Source: Bradyrhizobium sp. WSM3983
Lineage (GTDB): Bacteria; Pseudomonadota; Alphaproteobacteria; Rhizobiales; Xanthobacteraceae
Length of the DNA stretch: 64,000 nucleotides
NCBI RefSeq assembly: GCF_000473045.1
Contig: NZ_AXAY01000001.1
Location: 1 to 64,000 of the forward strand
Reading direction: 5' to 3'
Position 1 is the first letter of the stretch, and each line of letters begins with the position of its first letter. The notes under the pieces were generated by a model. It ran no database searches. It saw nothing but the letters and a program-made list of their open reading frames with translations, and was not told where the DNA came from. Below, piece after piece: positions 44,481 through 53,125 of the stretch. The position numbers were made by a program, and so were the translations under genes.

Positions 44481-44764
44481 ATGTGCCCCACTTCTTCCGG
44501 CACCTCATAGAACGTCGGATGCCGGTAGATCTTGGACTCCGCCGGCTCGAACATCATGCCCTTCTCGGCGGGGTCGCTTGCGGTGATCGCGGTCGACGGC
44601 ACGACCCAGATCGACAGGCCCTCGCCGCGGCGGGTGTAGATGTCGCGGGCGGCTTGCAGCGCCATGGTGGCATCGCTCGCATGCAGCGAGCCGACATGCT
44701 TGTGCGCAAGCCCGTTGCGGCTGCGAATGAAGACTTCCCACAGCGGCGTATTCGGCGTGGCCAT
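44477..44764 (-). CDS. paaB: Phenylacetyl-CoA epoxidase subunit PaaB
   Basis: A 95-residue small subunit with the typical opening PLWEVFIRSRNGLAHKHVGSLHA and DATMALQAARDIYTRRGEGLSIWVV. It links PaaAC heterodimers into the larger complex. It lies eleven bases after paaA and is essential for activity in characterised systems. Confidence 0.93.
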   Translation of the reverse strand: MATPNTPLWEVFIRSRNGLAHKHVGSLHASDATMALQAARDIYTRRGEGLSIWVVPSTAITASDPAEKGMMFEPAESKIYRHPTFYEVPEEVGHM

Positions 44765-44775
44765 TTTTGATCTCC

Positions 44776-45768
44776 CTATTCCGCAGCCTGGGCGGTCTGA
44801 CGCTGCGTGCGCTTTGCGGCATAAACGGCAGCGGCCTCGCGCACCCAGGCACCCTCGTCGTGTGACTTGCGGCGCGCGGCCATGCGGTCACGGTTGCAGG
44901 GGCCGTTGCCGGCGAGCACCTGCTTGAACTCGGTCCAGTCGATCTCGCGGTAGCGCCAGTGACCTTCCGCATCCTTTGTCATGTCGGGATCGGGAATGGT
45001 GAGCCCGAGATATTGGGCCTGCGGCACGGTGGCATCGACGAACTTCTGGCGCAGCTCGTCATTGGAGAAGCGCTTGATCTTCCACTTCGTCGAGGTGTCG
45101 CTGTGCTGGCTCGTCGCGTCCGGCGGGCCGAACATCATCAGCACCGGCCACCACCAGCGGTCCAGCGCATCCTGCGCCATCGCCTTCTGCTCGTCCGAGC
45201 CGCGGCACAGCGTCAGCATGATCTCGTAGCCCTGACGCTGGTGAAACGACTCCTCCTTGCAAACGCGGATCATCGCGCGCGCATACGGTCCATAGGAGCA
45301 GCGGCACAGCGGGATCTGGTTCATGATCGCGGCGCCATCGACCAGCCAGCCGATGGTACCGATGTCGGCCCAGGTCAGCGTTGGATAGTTGAAGATCGAG
45401 GAATATTTGGCCTTGCCGGCGAGCATGGCGTCGACCAGCTCTTCGCGCGAGGTGCCGAGCGTCTCGGCCGCGGCATAGAGATAGAGCCCGTGGCCGCACT
45501 CGTCCTGCACCTTCGCCAGCAGCGCGGCCTTGCGGCGCAGTGTCGGCGCGCGCGTGATCCAGTTGCCTTCGGGCAGCATACCGACGATTTCGGAATGGGC
45601 GTGCTGGGAGATCTGGCGGGTAAGCGTCTTGCGATAGGCCGCCGGCATCCAGTCGTTCGGCTCGATGCGCTCTTCGGCATCGATGCGGGCCTGAAACTGC
45701 GCGGCCTTGGCCGCGTCCTCAAGACCGCGATCATCGGTCTCGGCCATGTTCAGCGCCTGGGTATACAT
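44776..45768 (-). CDS. paaA: Phenylacetyl-CoA epoxidase catalytic subunit PaaA
   Basis: A 330-residue di-iron oxygenase that inserts one oxygen atom into phenylacetyl-CoA to give the ring 1,2-epoxide. Signature regions are [41 protein letters not shown] and [17 protein letters not shown], where the Glu/His iron ligands lie. The ATG at 45768 is six bases after the GGGAGG ribosome-binding site; an ATG at 45774 directly abuts it and is less suitable. It is the first structural gene behind the paaX-proximal promoter. Confidence 0.93.
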   Translation of the reverse strand: MYTQALNMAETDDRGLEDAAKAAQFQARIDAEERIEPNDWMPAAYRKTLTRQISQHAHSEIVGMLPEGNWITRAPTLRRKAALLAKVQDECGHGLYLYAAAETLGTSREELVDAMLAGKAKYSSIFNYPTLTWADIGTIGWLVDGAAIMNQIPLCRCSYGPYARAMIRVCKEESFHQRQGYEIMLTLCRGSDEQKAMAQDALDRWWWPVLMMFGPPDATSQHSDTSTKWKIKRFSNDELRQKFVDATVPQAQYLGLTIPDPDMTKDAEGHWRYREIDWTEFKQVLAGNGPCNRDRMAARRKSHDEGAWVREAAAVYAAKRTQRQTAQAAE

Positions 45769-45793
45769 GCGCATCCTCCCGTTTATTGGGAGC

Positions 45794-45821
45794 AATATAT
45801 AACAAAAATTACTTCATGCAA
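45794..45821 (-). promoter_or_regulatory. Putative paaA promoter
   Basis: On the minus strand TTGCAT (45816-45821), 16 bases, then TATATT (45794-45799) resembles a -35/-10 pair, 26 bases upstream of the paaA ATG. The region is AT-rich and holds repeated GTTA/GTAA words (TGTTACAG and GTAATTTTTGTTATA on the minus strand) where PaaX might bind. It sits in the 74-base gap between paaX and paaA. Confidence 0.45.
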
Positions 45822-45842
45822 GATATTTCTGTAACATATTGA

Positions 45843-46709
45843 TCAGGCGCCAAACCTCCGCTCCAGGATCTTTCGCGCCGGGGGCAACGCCCCCTTCTCG
45901 TTGGTTCCATGGCTATCAAGCCATTGCTCGGACGGCGCAAGCAGTGCGCGATAGATCTCGCCGCAGAGCTCGCGAGCGGCCCTGCCCGGCCAATCCGCCG
46001 GCAGCAGGCTTTCGGGCAGCAGCGGATCGCGCAGTACGACGCGGCGGTAGTGGTGGATCAGCAGGATGCGCGCGGTGAAGGCGTCGGCTTCGGACAACTC
46101 CGTGCCGCGCGCGATCGCGGCGCGCAGCGGCTCGAACGTCTTCCTGAATTTCAGATAGGCGTCCGCGGTACGGTCCAGTGGCCAGCTTGCACTGAGCAGG
46201 CGACGGCCGCTGTCGTCCTCCGCCGAGACTTCGAGACGGATGGCAGTCGCAGCTTGCTCCGGCACGGGCACGCCTGATGGTGCGACCCACACGCCCGGCA
46301 GCGGACTGCCGAAGCCGGCATTGCGCAAGGCTTCACGCGAAGCGTCGCGATCCTCACCGTTGCCGATCAGCAGCAGCTCGAAGCGGCCGGTCCAGTCTGA
46401 CGTTGGCGGATCGTAGATGTGACGCGTCGCGGCCTCGAACGTTTCTCGGCCCTTCTCGGCAAGACGATAAAAGCTGTTGCGGCCGACCTTTTCGCGCGTC
46501 AACCAGCCATCGGCAGCGAGGCGCGACATCGCCGTGCGCACCACGCCGGCATCGATGTCCAGGCTCTCGAAGAACGCCAGCAGCGTGCCCAGCCACACCG
46601 AACCGCCGCGCGGCACAATGGCATCGCCGAACATGGTGATGACGATGGAGCCGGTGCGGGACGGCTCACGCTTGAGCTGGTCGATGATGCGAGAGAGCGG
46701 ATGCGCCAT
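45843..46709 (-). CDS. paaX: PaaX-family transcriptional repressor
   Basis: A 288-residue repressor with an N-terminal winged helix (IDAGVVRTAMSRLAADGWLTREKVGRNSFYRL, about 50-80) and PaaX effector domain, which binds phenylacetyl-CoA in known systems. It lies on the same strand directly upstream of paaA and likely represses it. The extension to 46745 has no support; the ATG at 46709 gives MAHPLSRIIDQL. Confidence 0.9.
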   Translation of the reverse strand: MAHPLSRIIDQLKREPSRTGSIVITMFGDAIVPRGGSVWLGTLLAFFESLDIDAGVVRTAMSRLAADGWLTREKVGRNSFYRLAEKGRETFEAATRHIYDPPTSDWTGRFELLLIGNGEDRDASREALRNAGFGSPLPGVWVAPSGVPVPEQAATAIRLEVSAEDDSGRRLLSASWPLDRTADAYLKFRKTFEPLRAAIARGTELSEADAFTARILLIHHYRRVVLRDPLLPESLLPADWPGRAARELCGEIYRALLAPSEQWLDSHGTNEKGALPPARKILERRFGA

Positions 46710-46778
46710 GCGCGAGGCATAGCGCGTTTGGTGCGGGCGCGACAATGGACGGGAATGACAATGCGAGAGCCGGGCTCG

Positions 46779-46905
46779 ATCCTTCGAGACGGCGCTTCGC
46801 GCCTCCTCAGGATGAGGTCCAATCGCTTTCGCGCGGCGCTAGGTACTCTCAACCCTCATGGTGAGGAGTGCGGCAAAGCCGCGCGTCTCGAACCATGCAG
46901 GCCCG
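46779..46905. repeat. Fragments of the CATCCTGAGG-type repeat downstream of a hydrolase gene
   Basis: ATCCTTCGAGACGG with CCTCAGGATGAG (46779-46826) and a second piece around 46851-46905 look like decayed members of the repeats at 10543 and 13991. They fill most of the space between paaX and the hydrolase stop, and no coding feature is evident there. Confidence 0.5.
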
Positions 46906-46906
46906 C

Positions 46907-47677
46907 TTACCGATGCGGATCGGGATAGGCCAGGCTGCGCCAGCCGCTGCGGTCGAACGGCCGCCACTGGCCTTCCCTCTGCGCGAGGCGGTCGGCCACC
47001 GCATAGACGGCGGCCGGATGGTGGCCCATGCCGCAATGGCTGCTCTCGACCTCGATGCTCTCAGTCTGCGCGCCCGTCTTCTCCATGCAGCCCTGCCAGG
47101 CGCAGACGCCGTCGGTGCGGCTGAAGATGGCGGTGGTCGGCACCGGCGGCGGTACGGCAAGCTCGCCGCCGAACTCGGGATCGACCTCGTCGGACCTCCG
47201 GCCGCTCGCCCATTCATAGACGCGCCAGGCATTGGTCGACCGGGGATTACCCGCGAAGGGGCTGCCGAGCGTGATCACCTGACGCACGCGGTCGGGCATC
47301 ATCTTGGCGAGCTGGCGTGCGTAGAGACCGCCAAGGCTCCAGCCGACCAGGCTGATTTTGCGGCCATGCTTGCTGCTGAGCTCCTCGACCAGGTCGACCA
47401 TCGCATGCTGCACACCCTCGCGCAGGCCATAGTTGCGGCCCTGGCGCCAGCCGCTCACCGCATAGCCCTTGCTGGTCAGAAAGGTACGCAGCGCACGCGT
47501 GGACTCGTCGGAGGCGACAAGGCCCGGCAGCACCAGCACCGGATGCCCGTCGCCGCGCGGCGCGAGGCTCAGCAGCGGGAGCGCGCCGAGGAATGCGCCG
47601 AACTCGTGGATCGCGCGCCCTTCCAAGAACATCAGAGTACGGGACGGCGGACGCAGCGTCTGGGCAGTAGCGGTCAT
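46907..47677 (-). CDS. Alpha/beta hydrolase, paralogue of the 59698 gene
   Basis: A 256-residue lipase-like hydrolase. The nucleophile serine is in ISLVGWSLGGLYARQLAK (near residue 110), with the oxyanion-type loop HPVLVLPGLVASDESTR near 45. It shares the APRGDGHPVL, GWSLGG-YAR, VITLGSPFA and IFSRTDGV motifs with the gene at 59698. The start at 47677 has GGGGGA upstream. The ester substrate is unknown; both copies lie near storage-lipid genes. Confidence 0.8.
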   Translation of the reverse strand: MTATAQTLRPPSRTLMFLEGRAIHEFGAFLGALPLLSLAPRGDGHPVLVLPGLVASDESTRALRTFLTSKGYAVSGWRQGRNYGLREGVQHAMVDLVEELSSKHGRKISLVGWSLGGLYARQLAKMMPDRVRQVITLGSPFAGNPRSTNAWRVYEWASGRRSDEVDPEFGGELAVPPPVPTTAIFSRTDGVCAWQGCMEKTGAQTESIEVESSHCGMGHHPAAVYAVADRLAQREGQWRPFDRSGWRSLAYPDPHR

Positions 47678-47866
47678 CAATGAATCCCCCTGGAGAAGGC
47701 GCCGGCCGCGATGCCGGCAATGGACATGAATTCCAATACGCCGGCTTCTTGAACGTTCCGCAGCGCAACATAAATCAGCTAGGTGTCCGGTTCCGCACAT
47801 TCAAGCCGGAGAGACGCAGGGCGACAATAGGCTCGCGCGTTAATGCTAACGGGCGTGACGCAAAAG

Positions 47867-49153
47867 TCACAACCATCGGAGCAGGAATTCTACGGAGTAG
47901 AGCACAAGACCAGCGAGGCCACCAATCAGCGAGCCGTTGAAGCGGATGTATTGCAGGTCGCGTCCGATGTTGATTTCGATCAGCGAAATCAGCTGTGCCA
48001 TGTCCCACGCCTTGACCTGGTCGGAGATGAAGGTCGAGACGCCGCTCTTCTGATCGGCGACGAAGCTGCGCAGCACCGTCACCAGGCCCTTGTTGATCTC
48101 GCCACGCAGCTCGGCATCGCCGGCGAGCGCATCGCCCGCCGAAACGAACATTCCGGCGAGATGATGCTGGAGCACCTGCGTTTCGCCGGACGCGCTGCGC
48201 TCGATGAAGGAGCGCGTGTTGGCCCAGACGGTGCGGGCGAGATCGGCAAGCTCGGGACGCGCCAACAGATCGCGCTTCAATCCGTCGATACGGTCGATGT
48301 AGGCTTGGTCGGTGCCGAGCCGGTCGACGAAGCTCAGCACCATGCGGTCGAACTCGCCGCGGAACGGATGCTTGGGGTCGCTGCGCACCTCATTGAAGAA
48401 AGCGGTGGCGGACGACACGATCTTGTTCACCAGAAACTTATCGGCGCGGTAGAGCCTGAGCAGGGTCGGCAATTCCGCGCGCACCTTCTCGCGGATCATC
48501 GCCATCGTCTCTTTCTGGTTCAGCGTCTCGTGCATCACGCGCAGGAGATCGTCGAACAGGATCTGGTGCCGTCCCTCCGCCACGAAGCCGCGCAGCGTGC
48601 CGGCGGCGAGCGGCGCGAGATCGATCGCCTGGAGCTGCGAGGACATGCGGCGAATGATGAAGGTCATCAGACCGGAGGTCTCGGTCGCGGAAAAAGCCTC
48701 CGGCAAAAGACGTAGCGCGAAACGGGCCAGATCGTCGCTGCGCTTGCGGTTGCGCAGCCAGTCGGCGACGAAGGAGCCGAAATCGATCTCCTTCAGCTTG
48801 GCTTCGACAGGACCTGCCTCGAGGAAATGCACCTGGATGAACTCGCCGAGCTTGTCGGCGATGCGGGCCTGGTTGCTCTGGATGATCGCAGTATGCGGGA
48901 TCGGCAGGCCCAGCGGCCGCCTGAACAGCGCGACCACGGCATACCAGTCGGCGAGCCCGCCGATGGTTGCGGCCTCCGCGAAGGCGGCGATGAAACCGAA
49001 CACTGGATGTACAGGCAGCAGCCACTTCGCGACGACGAACAGGGCGAGCGTCGAGGCCAGCACCAGCGTCGCCAGCGCTTTCACGCGGCGCAGCTCGGCC
49101 GCACGTTCGGCGTCGCCGGGTGTATCGAAAGAGAAGGTGGCACGTGGAGTCAT
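47867..49153 (-). CDS. DUF445-family membrane protein
   Basis: A 428-residue protein with two N-terminal membrane segments (LATLVLASTLALFVVAKWLL and HPVFGFIAAFAEAATIGGLADWYAV) and a C-terminal segment, flanking a long charged helical middle. The stretch IGGLADWYAVVALFRRPLGLPIPHTAIIQ is diagnostic for DUF445 (YjiN-like). Its function is unknown; the helical region suggests a membrane-tethered scaffold. The frame runs upstream to 49288 through a repeat, so I use the ATG at 49153. Confidence 0.82.
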   Translation of the reverse strand: MTPRATFSFDTPGDAERAAELRRVKALATLVLASTLALFVVAKWLLPVHPVFGFIAAFAEAATIGGLADWYAVVALFRRPLGLPIPHTAIIQSNQARIADKLGEFIQVHFLEAGPVEAKLKEIDFGSFVADWLRNRKRSDDLARFALRLLPEAFSATETSGLMTFIIRRMSSQLQAIDLAPLAAGTLRGFVAEGRHQILFDDLLRVMHETLNQKETMAMIREKVRAELPTLLRLYRADKFLVNKIVSSATAFFNEVRSDPKHPFRGEFDRMVLSFVDRLGTDQAYIDRIDGLKRDLLARPELADLARTVWANTRSFIERSASGETQVLQHHLAGMFVSAGDALAGDAELRGEINKGLVTVLRSFVADQKSGVSTFISDQVKAWDMAQLISLIEINIGRDLQYIRFNGSLIGGLAGLVLYSVEFLLRWL

Positions 49154-49170
49154 CACTGCATCACAGTACT

Positions 49171-49250
49171 CGTCATTGCGAACGAAGCGAAGCAATCCAG
49201 AGTCTTTCCATCGAGGCAGACTGGATTGCTTCGCTTCGCTCGCAATGACG
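49171..49250. repeat. Palindromic repeat, second copy of the CGTCATTGCGA family
   Basis: CGTCATTGCGAACGAAGCG with GCAATCCAG forms the left arm; CTGGATTGCTTCGC and CTCGCAATGACG the right. It closely matches the element at 43094-43180 but is 7 bases shorter. It lies between the phasin terminator and the DUF445 start. Confidence 0.75.
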
Positions 49251-49265
49251 GCGGCACACAACAAA

Positions 49266-49285
49266 AGGCCCGCCGAAGCGGGCCT
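49266..49285 (-). terminator. Rho-independent terminator of the phasin gene
   Basis: AGGCCCGC-CGAA-GCGGGCCT is a perfect 8-bp stem with tetraloop, followed on the minus strand by TTTTG. It lies about 30 bases beyond the phasin stop in the correct orientation. Confidence 0.8.
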
Positions 49286-49315
49286 CAAATTTCAGTTTGT
49301 ACTCAGGGCGCCAGA

Positions 49316-49771
49316 TCAGGCGGTCTTGTTGTAGACCTTGGCAAAGTTGTCCTGAGCGGACTTCGCACCGTTGGCGGCGAGCTTGCCGAAATAGTCGGCG
49401 GTCGCCTTGGCGCGCGAGACGAGCACTTCGCCGCGGGCGCGGAGCAGGCTCGACTGGATTTCGACGGCTTCGCTGACCGACTTGGCCGACGCGAGCTTGT
49501 CGATGCCCGAGAAGAACGCTTCGGCGTCCTCGTAGATCGCCTGCTGGATGTTGCGGCTGATCTTGCCGGCTTCCGTGACGGACTCGGTCACCGCGTTCTC
49601 GACGGCGGCGGTCACGCGCTCGGAGCCAGCGAACACCTCGGCAGCACGGTCCTTGGCGGTGTTGGCAGTCTTCTTGACGAATTCGCGGGCGGCCTCGGGA
49701 ACTTCCAGATTCTGGATGTTCTTGAAAGCGTCTTTGAAGCCCTCGAAAGCGGTGTTGGTTTCGGTGGTCAT
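49316..49771 (-). CDS. Phasin family protein
   Basis: A 151-residue amphipathic, nearly all-helical protein (FEGFKDAFKNIQNLEVPEAAREFVKKTANTAKDRAAEVF, EIQSSLLRARGEVLVSRAKATADYFGKLA) characteristic of phasins, which coat polyhydroxyalkanoate granules. No signal peptide or membrane segment is present. It is monocistronic with its own terminator, and its upstream DNA holds a TGCAAC-type inverted repeat. A PHA synthase gene lies about 1 kb away. Confidence 0.86.
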   Translation of the reverse strand: MTTETNTAFEGFKDAFKNIQNLEVPEAAREFVKKTANTAKDRAAEVFAGSERVTAAVENAVTESVTEAGKISRNIQQAIYEDAEAFFSGIDKLASAKSVSEAVEIQSSLLRARGEVLVSRAKATADYFGKLAANGAKSAQDNFAKVYNKTA

Positions 49772-49858
49772 GGGGGTCTCTCCATCCTCATTGATTTGAG
49801 CTATGGGCTCACCCCGTCCGCATTGGCCCGGGGCACGGTCTATATGACATAATTAATT

Positions 49859-49882
49859 GTGCAATGCAACATCTCGTTGCAC
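49859..49882. promoter_or_regulatory. Inverted repeat upstream of the phasin gene
   Basis: TGCAAC-ATCTC-GTTGCA (49865-49881) is a perfect 6-bp inverted repeat with 5-base gap. It is preceded by TTGTGCAA, so TGCAA words are clustered. Phasin genes are usually repressed by PhaR, which binds TGC-rich sites, so this is a candidate operator. It resembles but does not copy the site at 25890. Confidence 0.5.
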
Positions 49883-49996
49883 CGCGTCATCACGAAATAG
49901 TGAAGCGCCTTTATGGCGGGCAAGCTGCCGCTTTTGCCGGCCGCCTACTGTGCATGGGGTTGAATTGCACTTTATTGGTGCCGGCCGGCATTCTAT

Positions 49997-50590
49997 TCAG
50001 TGCTGAACCGCGCCTGGCAACCCATAGGCGTCCATCTGGGCTCGGACCTGCGCGATATTGTGCCCGAGCACAACGATGTCGTGGGTCTTGCCGTCGACGT
50101 CCCGGGCATGGTCCCGCAGCAGCGCCTCGGCCTTGAAGCCGAGGCTCTCGAACAGCGCGATCGCCGCCTGCTGGTCGACCGTCATCTGGACCGAGAGCTT
50201 CTCCAGCCCCGCCCCGAGCGCAAGTGCGAAGGTCTCCTGCGACAGCGCCTTCCCCACCCCCTTCCCGCGGACGTCCTGCGACACCACCATTCGGATCTCG
50301 CCGACATGAGGCGACCAGGAATGTGGATCGCGCACCAGCGTGCCGCAACCGACGACCTTGCCGTCCTTCAGTGCGAGCAGGCTCTGAATAGCGCCGCGCT
50401 CGATCTCCTTGACCCAGGCGGACAGCACCTTCGGCTCGCTGATATTGCGCGGCAGGAACAACAGATCATGCGTCGGCAGGTCCTTGCCGAACGCAAGCAC
50501 GGCGCCTTCGTCTGCAAGCGACATCAGACGGATCTCGATATCGCCCGCGTCGGTCTTGACGTGACGCGGGTAGGCACGCTGCACACTCAT
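49997..50590 (-). CDS. GNAT-family N-acetyltransferase
   Basis: A 197-residue protein. The acetyl-CoA binding motif RMVVSQDVRGKGVGKALSQETF is near residue 110, followed by the beta-bulge region ALFESLGFKAEALLRDHARD. It acetylates an unknown amine, or a ribosomal protein or small molecule. The ATG at 50590 overlaps the phaC stop by four bases, so it is co-transcribed with the PHA synthase. Confidence 0.84.
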   Translation of the reverse strand: MSVQRAYPRHVKTDAGDIEIRLMSLADEGAVLAFGKDLPTHDLLFLPRNISEPKVLSAWVKEIERGAIQSLLALKDGKVVGCGTLVRDPHSWSPHVGEIRMVVSQDVRGKGVGKALSQETFALALGAGLEKLSVQMTVDQQAAIALFESLGFKAEALLRDHARDVDGKTHDIVVLGHNIAQVRAQMDAYGLPGAVQH

Positions 50591-51669
50591 GTCGATCTTG
50601 TCCCCAGCCAGGAATCCAGTTTCGGCCACAGCCGCTTCACTGCGTTGGCGCCGGCGACCAGCGAGACGTGACCGCCCTTCAGCATCACCTCCTCCTTGTC
50701 TGCGGAGCCGATCTTCGCGATCAGATGCTTTGCGGCGTCATAGGGCACGATGTGATCGTGCTCGGCGACCGCGTGCAGAATCGGCACCTTGATGTTCTCG
50801 AGCTTCGCCGCGCGGCCACCCACCGACATGGTGTCGTTGTAGAGCTTGTTGTCCCACATCAAATCCTTGGTGATGGTGCGGAAATATTCGCCGGCGAGCG
50901 GCAGCGTATCGGTCGCCCAGCGGTCGAACATCCGGTACGACTTGACGAACTCGTCGTTCCAGATGTTTTCCCAGAGCTGGATCTGGCTCACTGTGCGCGA
51001 GGCCGGACGCAACATCTCGAACGAGGACAGGATCATCTCCGGCGGCACGTTGCCGACGCTGTCGACGAGGCCGTCGACGTCGAAATAGCGGCGGTCGGAG
51101 AAATTCGAAAACAGCTTCATCTCGCGAAAATCGATCGGCGTGGTGAAGCAGATCAAATTCTTCATCGGCCCGTCCGGGAAGATCGAGCCGTAGAGCAGCG
51201 AGAGCACGCCGCCGAAGCAATAGCCAATGACGGAGACGTCCTGCTCGCCGGAATCGGCTTGCACGCGGCGGACGCAATCCGGGATGAAGTCGAGGACATA
51301 GTCCTCCATCCGCAGGCTCTTCTCCTCCGGCCGCGGCGCGCTCCAGTCGAGCATGTAGACGTCGTAGCCGCGCTTGAGCAGGAACTCGATAAAACTCTGG
51401 CCCGGCACGAGATCGAGGATGTAGCCGCGGTTGGTCGTCGCCATCACGACCAGCACCGGTACGCGGTAGATTTCGTCTGACATCGGCCGGTAATGATACA
51501 GGCTCATCGTGCCGCGTGAATGAAACACATCCTTCGGTGTCGAACCCAGCGTCGGACCTGAGGTCGAAAAATATTCGACGCCCTTGATGCTGCGCATGAT
51601 CGCGCGCTGCACCTCGGACTGGATGCGCTCCGGGATCGCCGCGAAATCAAGTCCCGTCGGCGCGTTCAT
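50587..51669 (-). CDS. phaC: Polyhydroxyalkanoate synthase, class III-type catalytic subunit
   Basis: A 360-residue synthase, the length of class III PhaC. The lipase-like box with the catalytic cysteine is VIGYCFGGVLSL (Cys151); an aspartate and histidine of the triad fall in AEHDHIVPYD and KGGHVSLVAG. It polymerises 3-hydroxyacyl-CoA. It starts four bases inside the preceding short gene (ATGA) and is followed by GNAT. The neighbouring phasin gene supports storage granules. Confidence 0.88.
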   Translation of the reverse strand: MNAPTGLDFAAIPERIQSEVQRAIMRSIKGVEYFSTSGPTLGSTPKDVFHSRGTMSLYHYRPMSDEIYRVPVLVVMATTNRGYILDLVPGQSFIEFLLKRGYDVYMLDWSAPRPEEKSLRMEDYVLDFIPDCVRRVQADSGEQDVSVIGYCFGGVLSLLYGSIFPDGPMKNLICFTTPIDFREMKLFSNFSDRRYFDVDGLVDSVGNVPPEMILSSFEMLRPASRTVSQIQLWENIWNDEFVKSYRMFDRWATDTLPLAGEYFRTITKDLMWDNKLYNDTMSVGGRAAKLENIKVPILHAVAEHDHIVPYDAAKHLIAKIGSADKEEVMLKGGHVSLVAGANAVKRLWPKLDSWLGTRST

Positions 51670-52046
51670 TTTTGCGCTCCGCCTTCGGATGGCGGACGTC
51701 TGGTGCGCGGCGGCCGCGGTGCGGCGCCGATCCGCGCATCGCCCGAATTGGCCGACATCTGGCTCAGCATCGACCTGATCTCGCCGAGCTGCCCCTCGAT
51801 CGCCTGCAGCCGTTCGGCGATTCCGGTCATCTGCTCGCGGCTCGGCAGGTTCATCGAGAGCAGGTACTTCTCCATGAGATCGGCGAACTGCTTCTGAGCG
51901 CCCGCAGCAGCGCCGCCCGCGCGATTCATGGCTTGCGAGAATTCAGGCGTCTCCATCGCCTTGGTGGCGAAGGAGTTGAACCCCTTCTCCATTTCGCCGA
52001 CCATCTTTTGCCACAAGGCGATTGGATCGGTGATCTTGTCGGTCAT
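51666..52046 (-). CDS. Very short PhaE-like partner of PhaC
   Basis: A 126-residue, mostly helical protein with a proline/arginine-rich tail. Its position overlapping phaC by four bases and regions such as DPIALWQKMVGEMEKGFNSFATKAMETPEFSQAMN suit the PhaE subunit of class III synthases, but known PhaE proteins are about 350 residues. It may hold only the interaction part. The ATG at 52046 has GGGAGG six bases away; an ATG at 52052 abuts it. Family assignment is from context. Confidence 0.65.
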   Translation of the reverse strand: MTDKITDPIALWQKMVGEMEKGFNSFATKAMETPEFSQAMNRAGGAAAGAQKQFADLMEKYLLSMNLPSREQMTGIAERLQAIEGQLGEIRSMLSQMSANSGDARIGAAPRPPRTRRPPSEGGAQK

Positions 52047-52210
52047 CAGCATCCTCCCTGATGTGGAGGGCTTGTGCCCTTCTTTTCCCGCCATACCACA
52101 CCGTTGTGGGGGGCCGGTCAACCGGCAAGCGGCGGGTGCCGCGCACACGGCTTCTTTGACGCGGGAAACCGTGCGATACACCATTGATCAAAAGCCAAGG
52201 GAATACGCCT

Positions 52211-53125
52211 GTGAACGCCCATCAGCCGCCCCAGACCCTCTGCGCCAACGGCATCGACATCTGCTACGAGATTTTCGGCAATGACAATGCCGAACCGCTG
52301 CTGCTGATCATGGGACTCGGGGCTCAGATGATCCATTGGGACGATGCGTTCTGCGAGCAGCTCGCCGCGCGCGGCTTTCGCGTGATCCGGTTCGACAATC
52401 GTGACATCGGCAAGTCGAGCCATCTCGCCGGCGGCAAGCGGCTGACCCCGCTCGAGCTGTTGAAGCTGCGCTTCCTCAGGATTCCCGTGGCGGCAACCTA
52501 CAAGCTGATCGACATGGCCAGGGACACGGTCGGCCTGATGGACGCGCTCGGCATCAAGTCGGCGCATCTGGTCGGGGCGTCCATGGGCGGCATGATCGCG
52601 CAGGAGGTCACGCTGTCGTTTCCGCAGCGCGTGCGCTCACTAACCTCGATCATGTCGACCACAGGCAATCCGCGTGTGCCGCCGCCGACGCGCGAGGCCG
52701 CCGCCATGCTGATGGCGCCGCCGCCGCGCAGCAAGGAGGAGTTCATCACCCGCTTCGGCCAGACCTGGAAGGTGTTGCGCGCTGGGTCCTTTCCGGAGGA
52801 GGAAGCGCTCGATCCCGGCCGTGCCGAACGCGTCTTTGCCCGTGGGCTCAATCCGGCCGGCGTCGGCCGGCAGCTGCGCGCCGTTCTCGCCTCCGGCAGC
52901 CGCAAGGAGCGGCTGCATGGCGTCAAGACGCCGACGCTGGTCATTCACGGCACCGTCGATCCGCTGGTGCATCCCGAAGGTGGCAAGGACACGGCGGAAT
53001 CAATTCCGGGCGCGAAGCTGCTGATGATCGAGGGTATGGGCCACGCGCTGCCGATGCGGTTCTGGCCGGAGATCATCGGCGCCATCGACGAGCACGCGCA
53101 CGGCGCAGCAGCGCAAGCGGCTTAG
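52211..53125 (+). CDS. Alpha/beta hydrolase (aclacinomycin-methylesterase/epoxide-hydrolase-like)
   Basis: A 304-residue hydrolase. Landmarks are LLLIMGLGAQMIHWDD (oxyanion), HLVGASMGGMIAQEVTL with the nucleophile serine (about 118), and HGTVDPLVHPEGGKDTAESIPGAKL near 255. The histidine lies in MGHALP. I choose GTG at 52211, with AAGGGAA upstream; the frame also opens at TTG 52184. It is divergent from the phaE-like gene and convergent with the spermidine-synthase-like gene. The ester or epoxide substrate is unknown. Confidence 0.82.
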   Translation: MNAHQPPQTLCANGIDICYEIFGNDNAEPLLLIMGLGAQMIHWDDAFCEQLAARGFRVIRFDNRDIGKSSHLAGGKRLTPLELLKLRFLRIPVAATYKLIDMARDTVGLMDALGIKSAHLVGASMGGMIAQEVTLSFPQRVRSLTSIMSTTGNPRVPPPTREAAAMLMAPPPRSKEEFITRFGQTWKVLRAGSFPEEEALDPGRAERVFARGLNPAGVGRQLRAVLASGSRKERLHGVKTPTLVIHGTVDPLVHPEGGKDTAESIPGAKLLMIEGMGHALPMRFWPEIIGAIDEHAHGAAAQAA

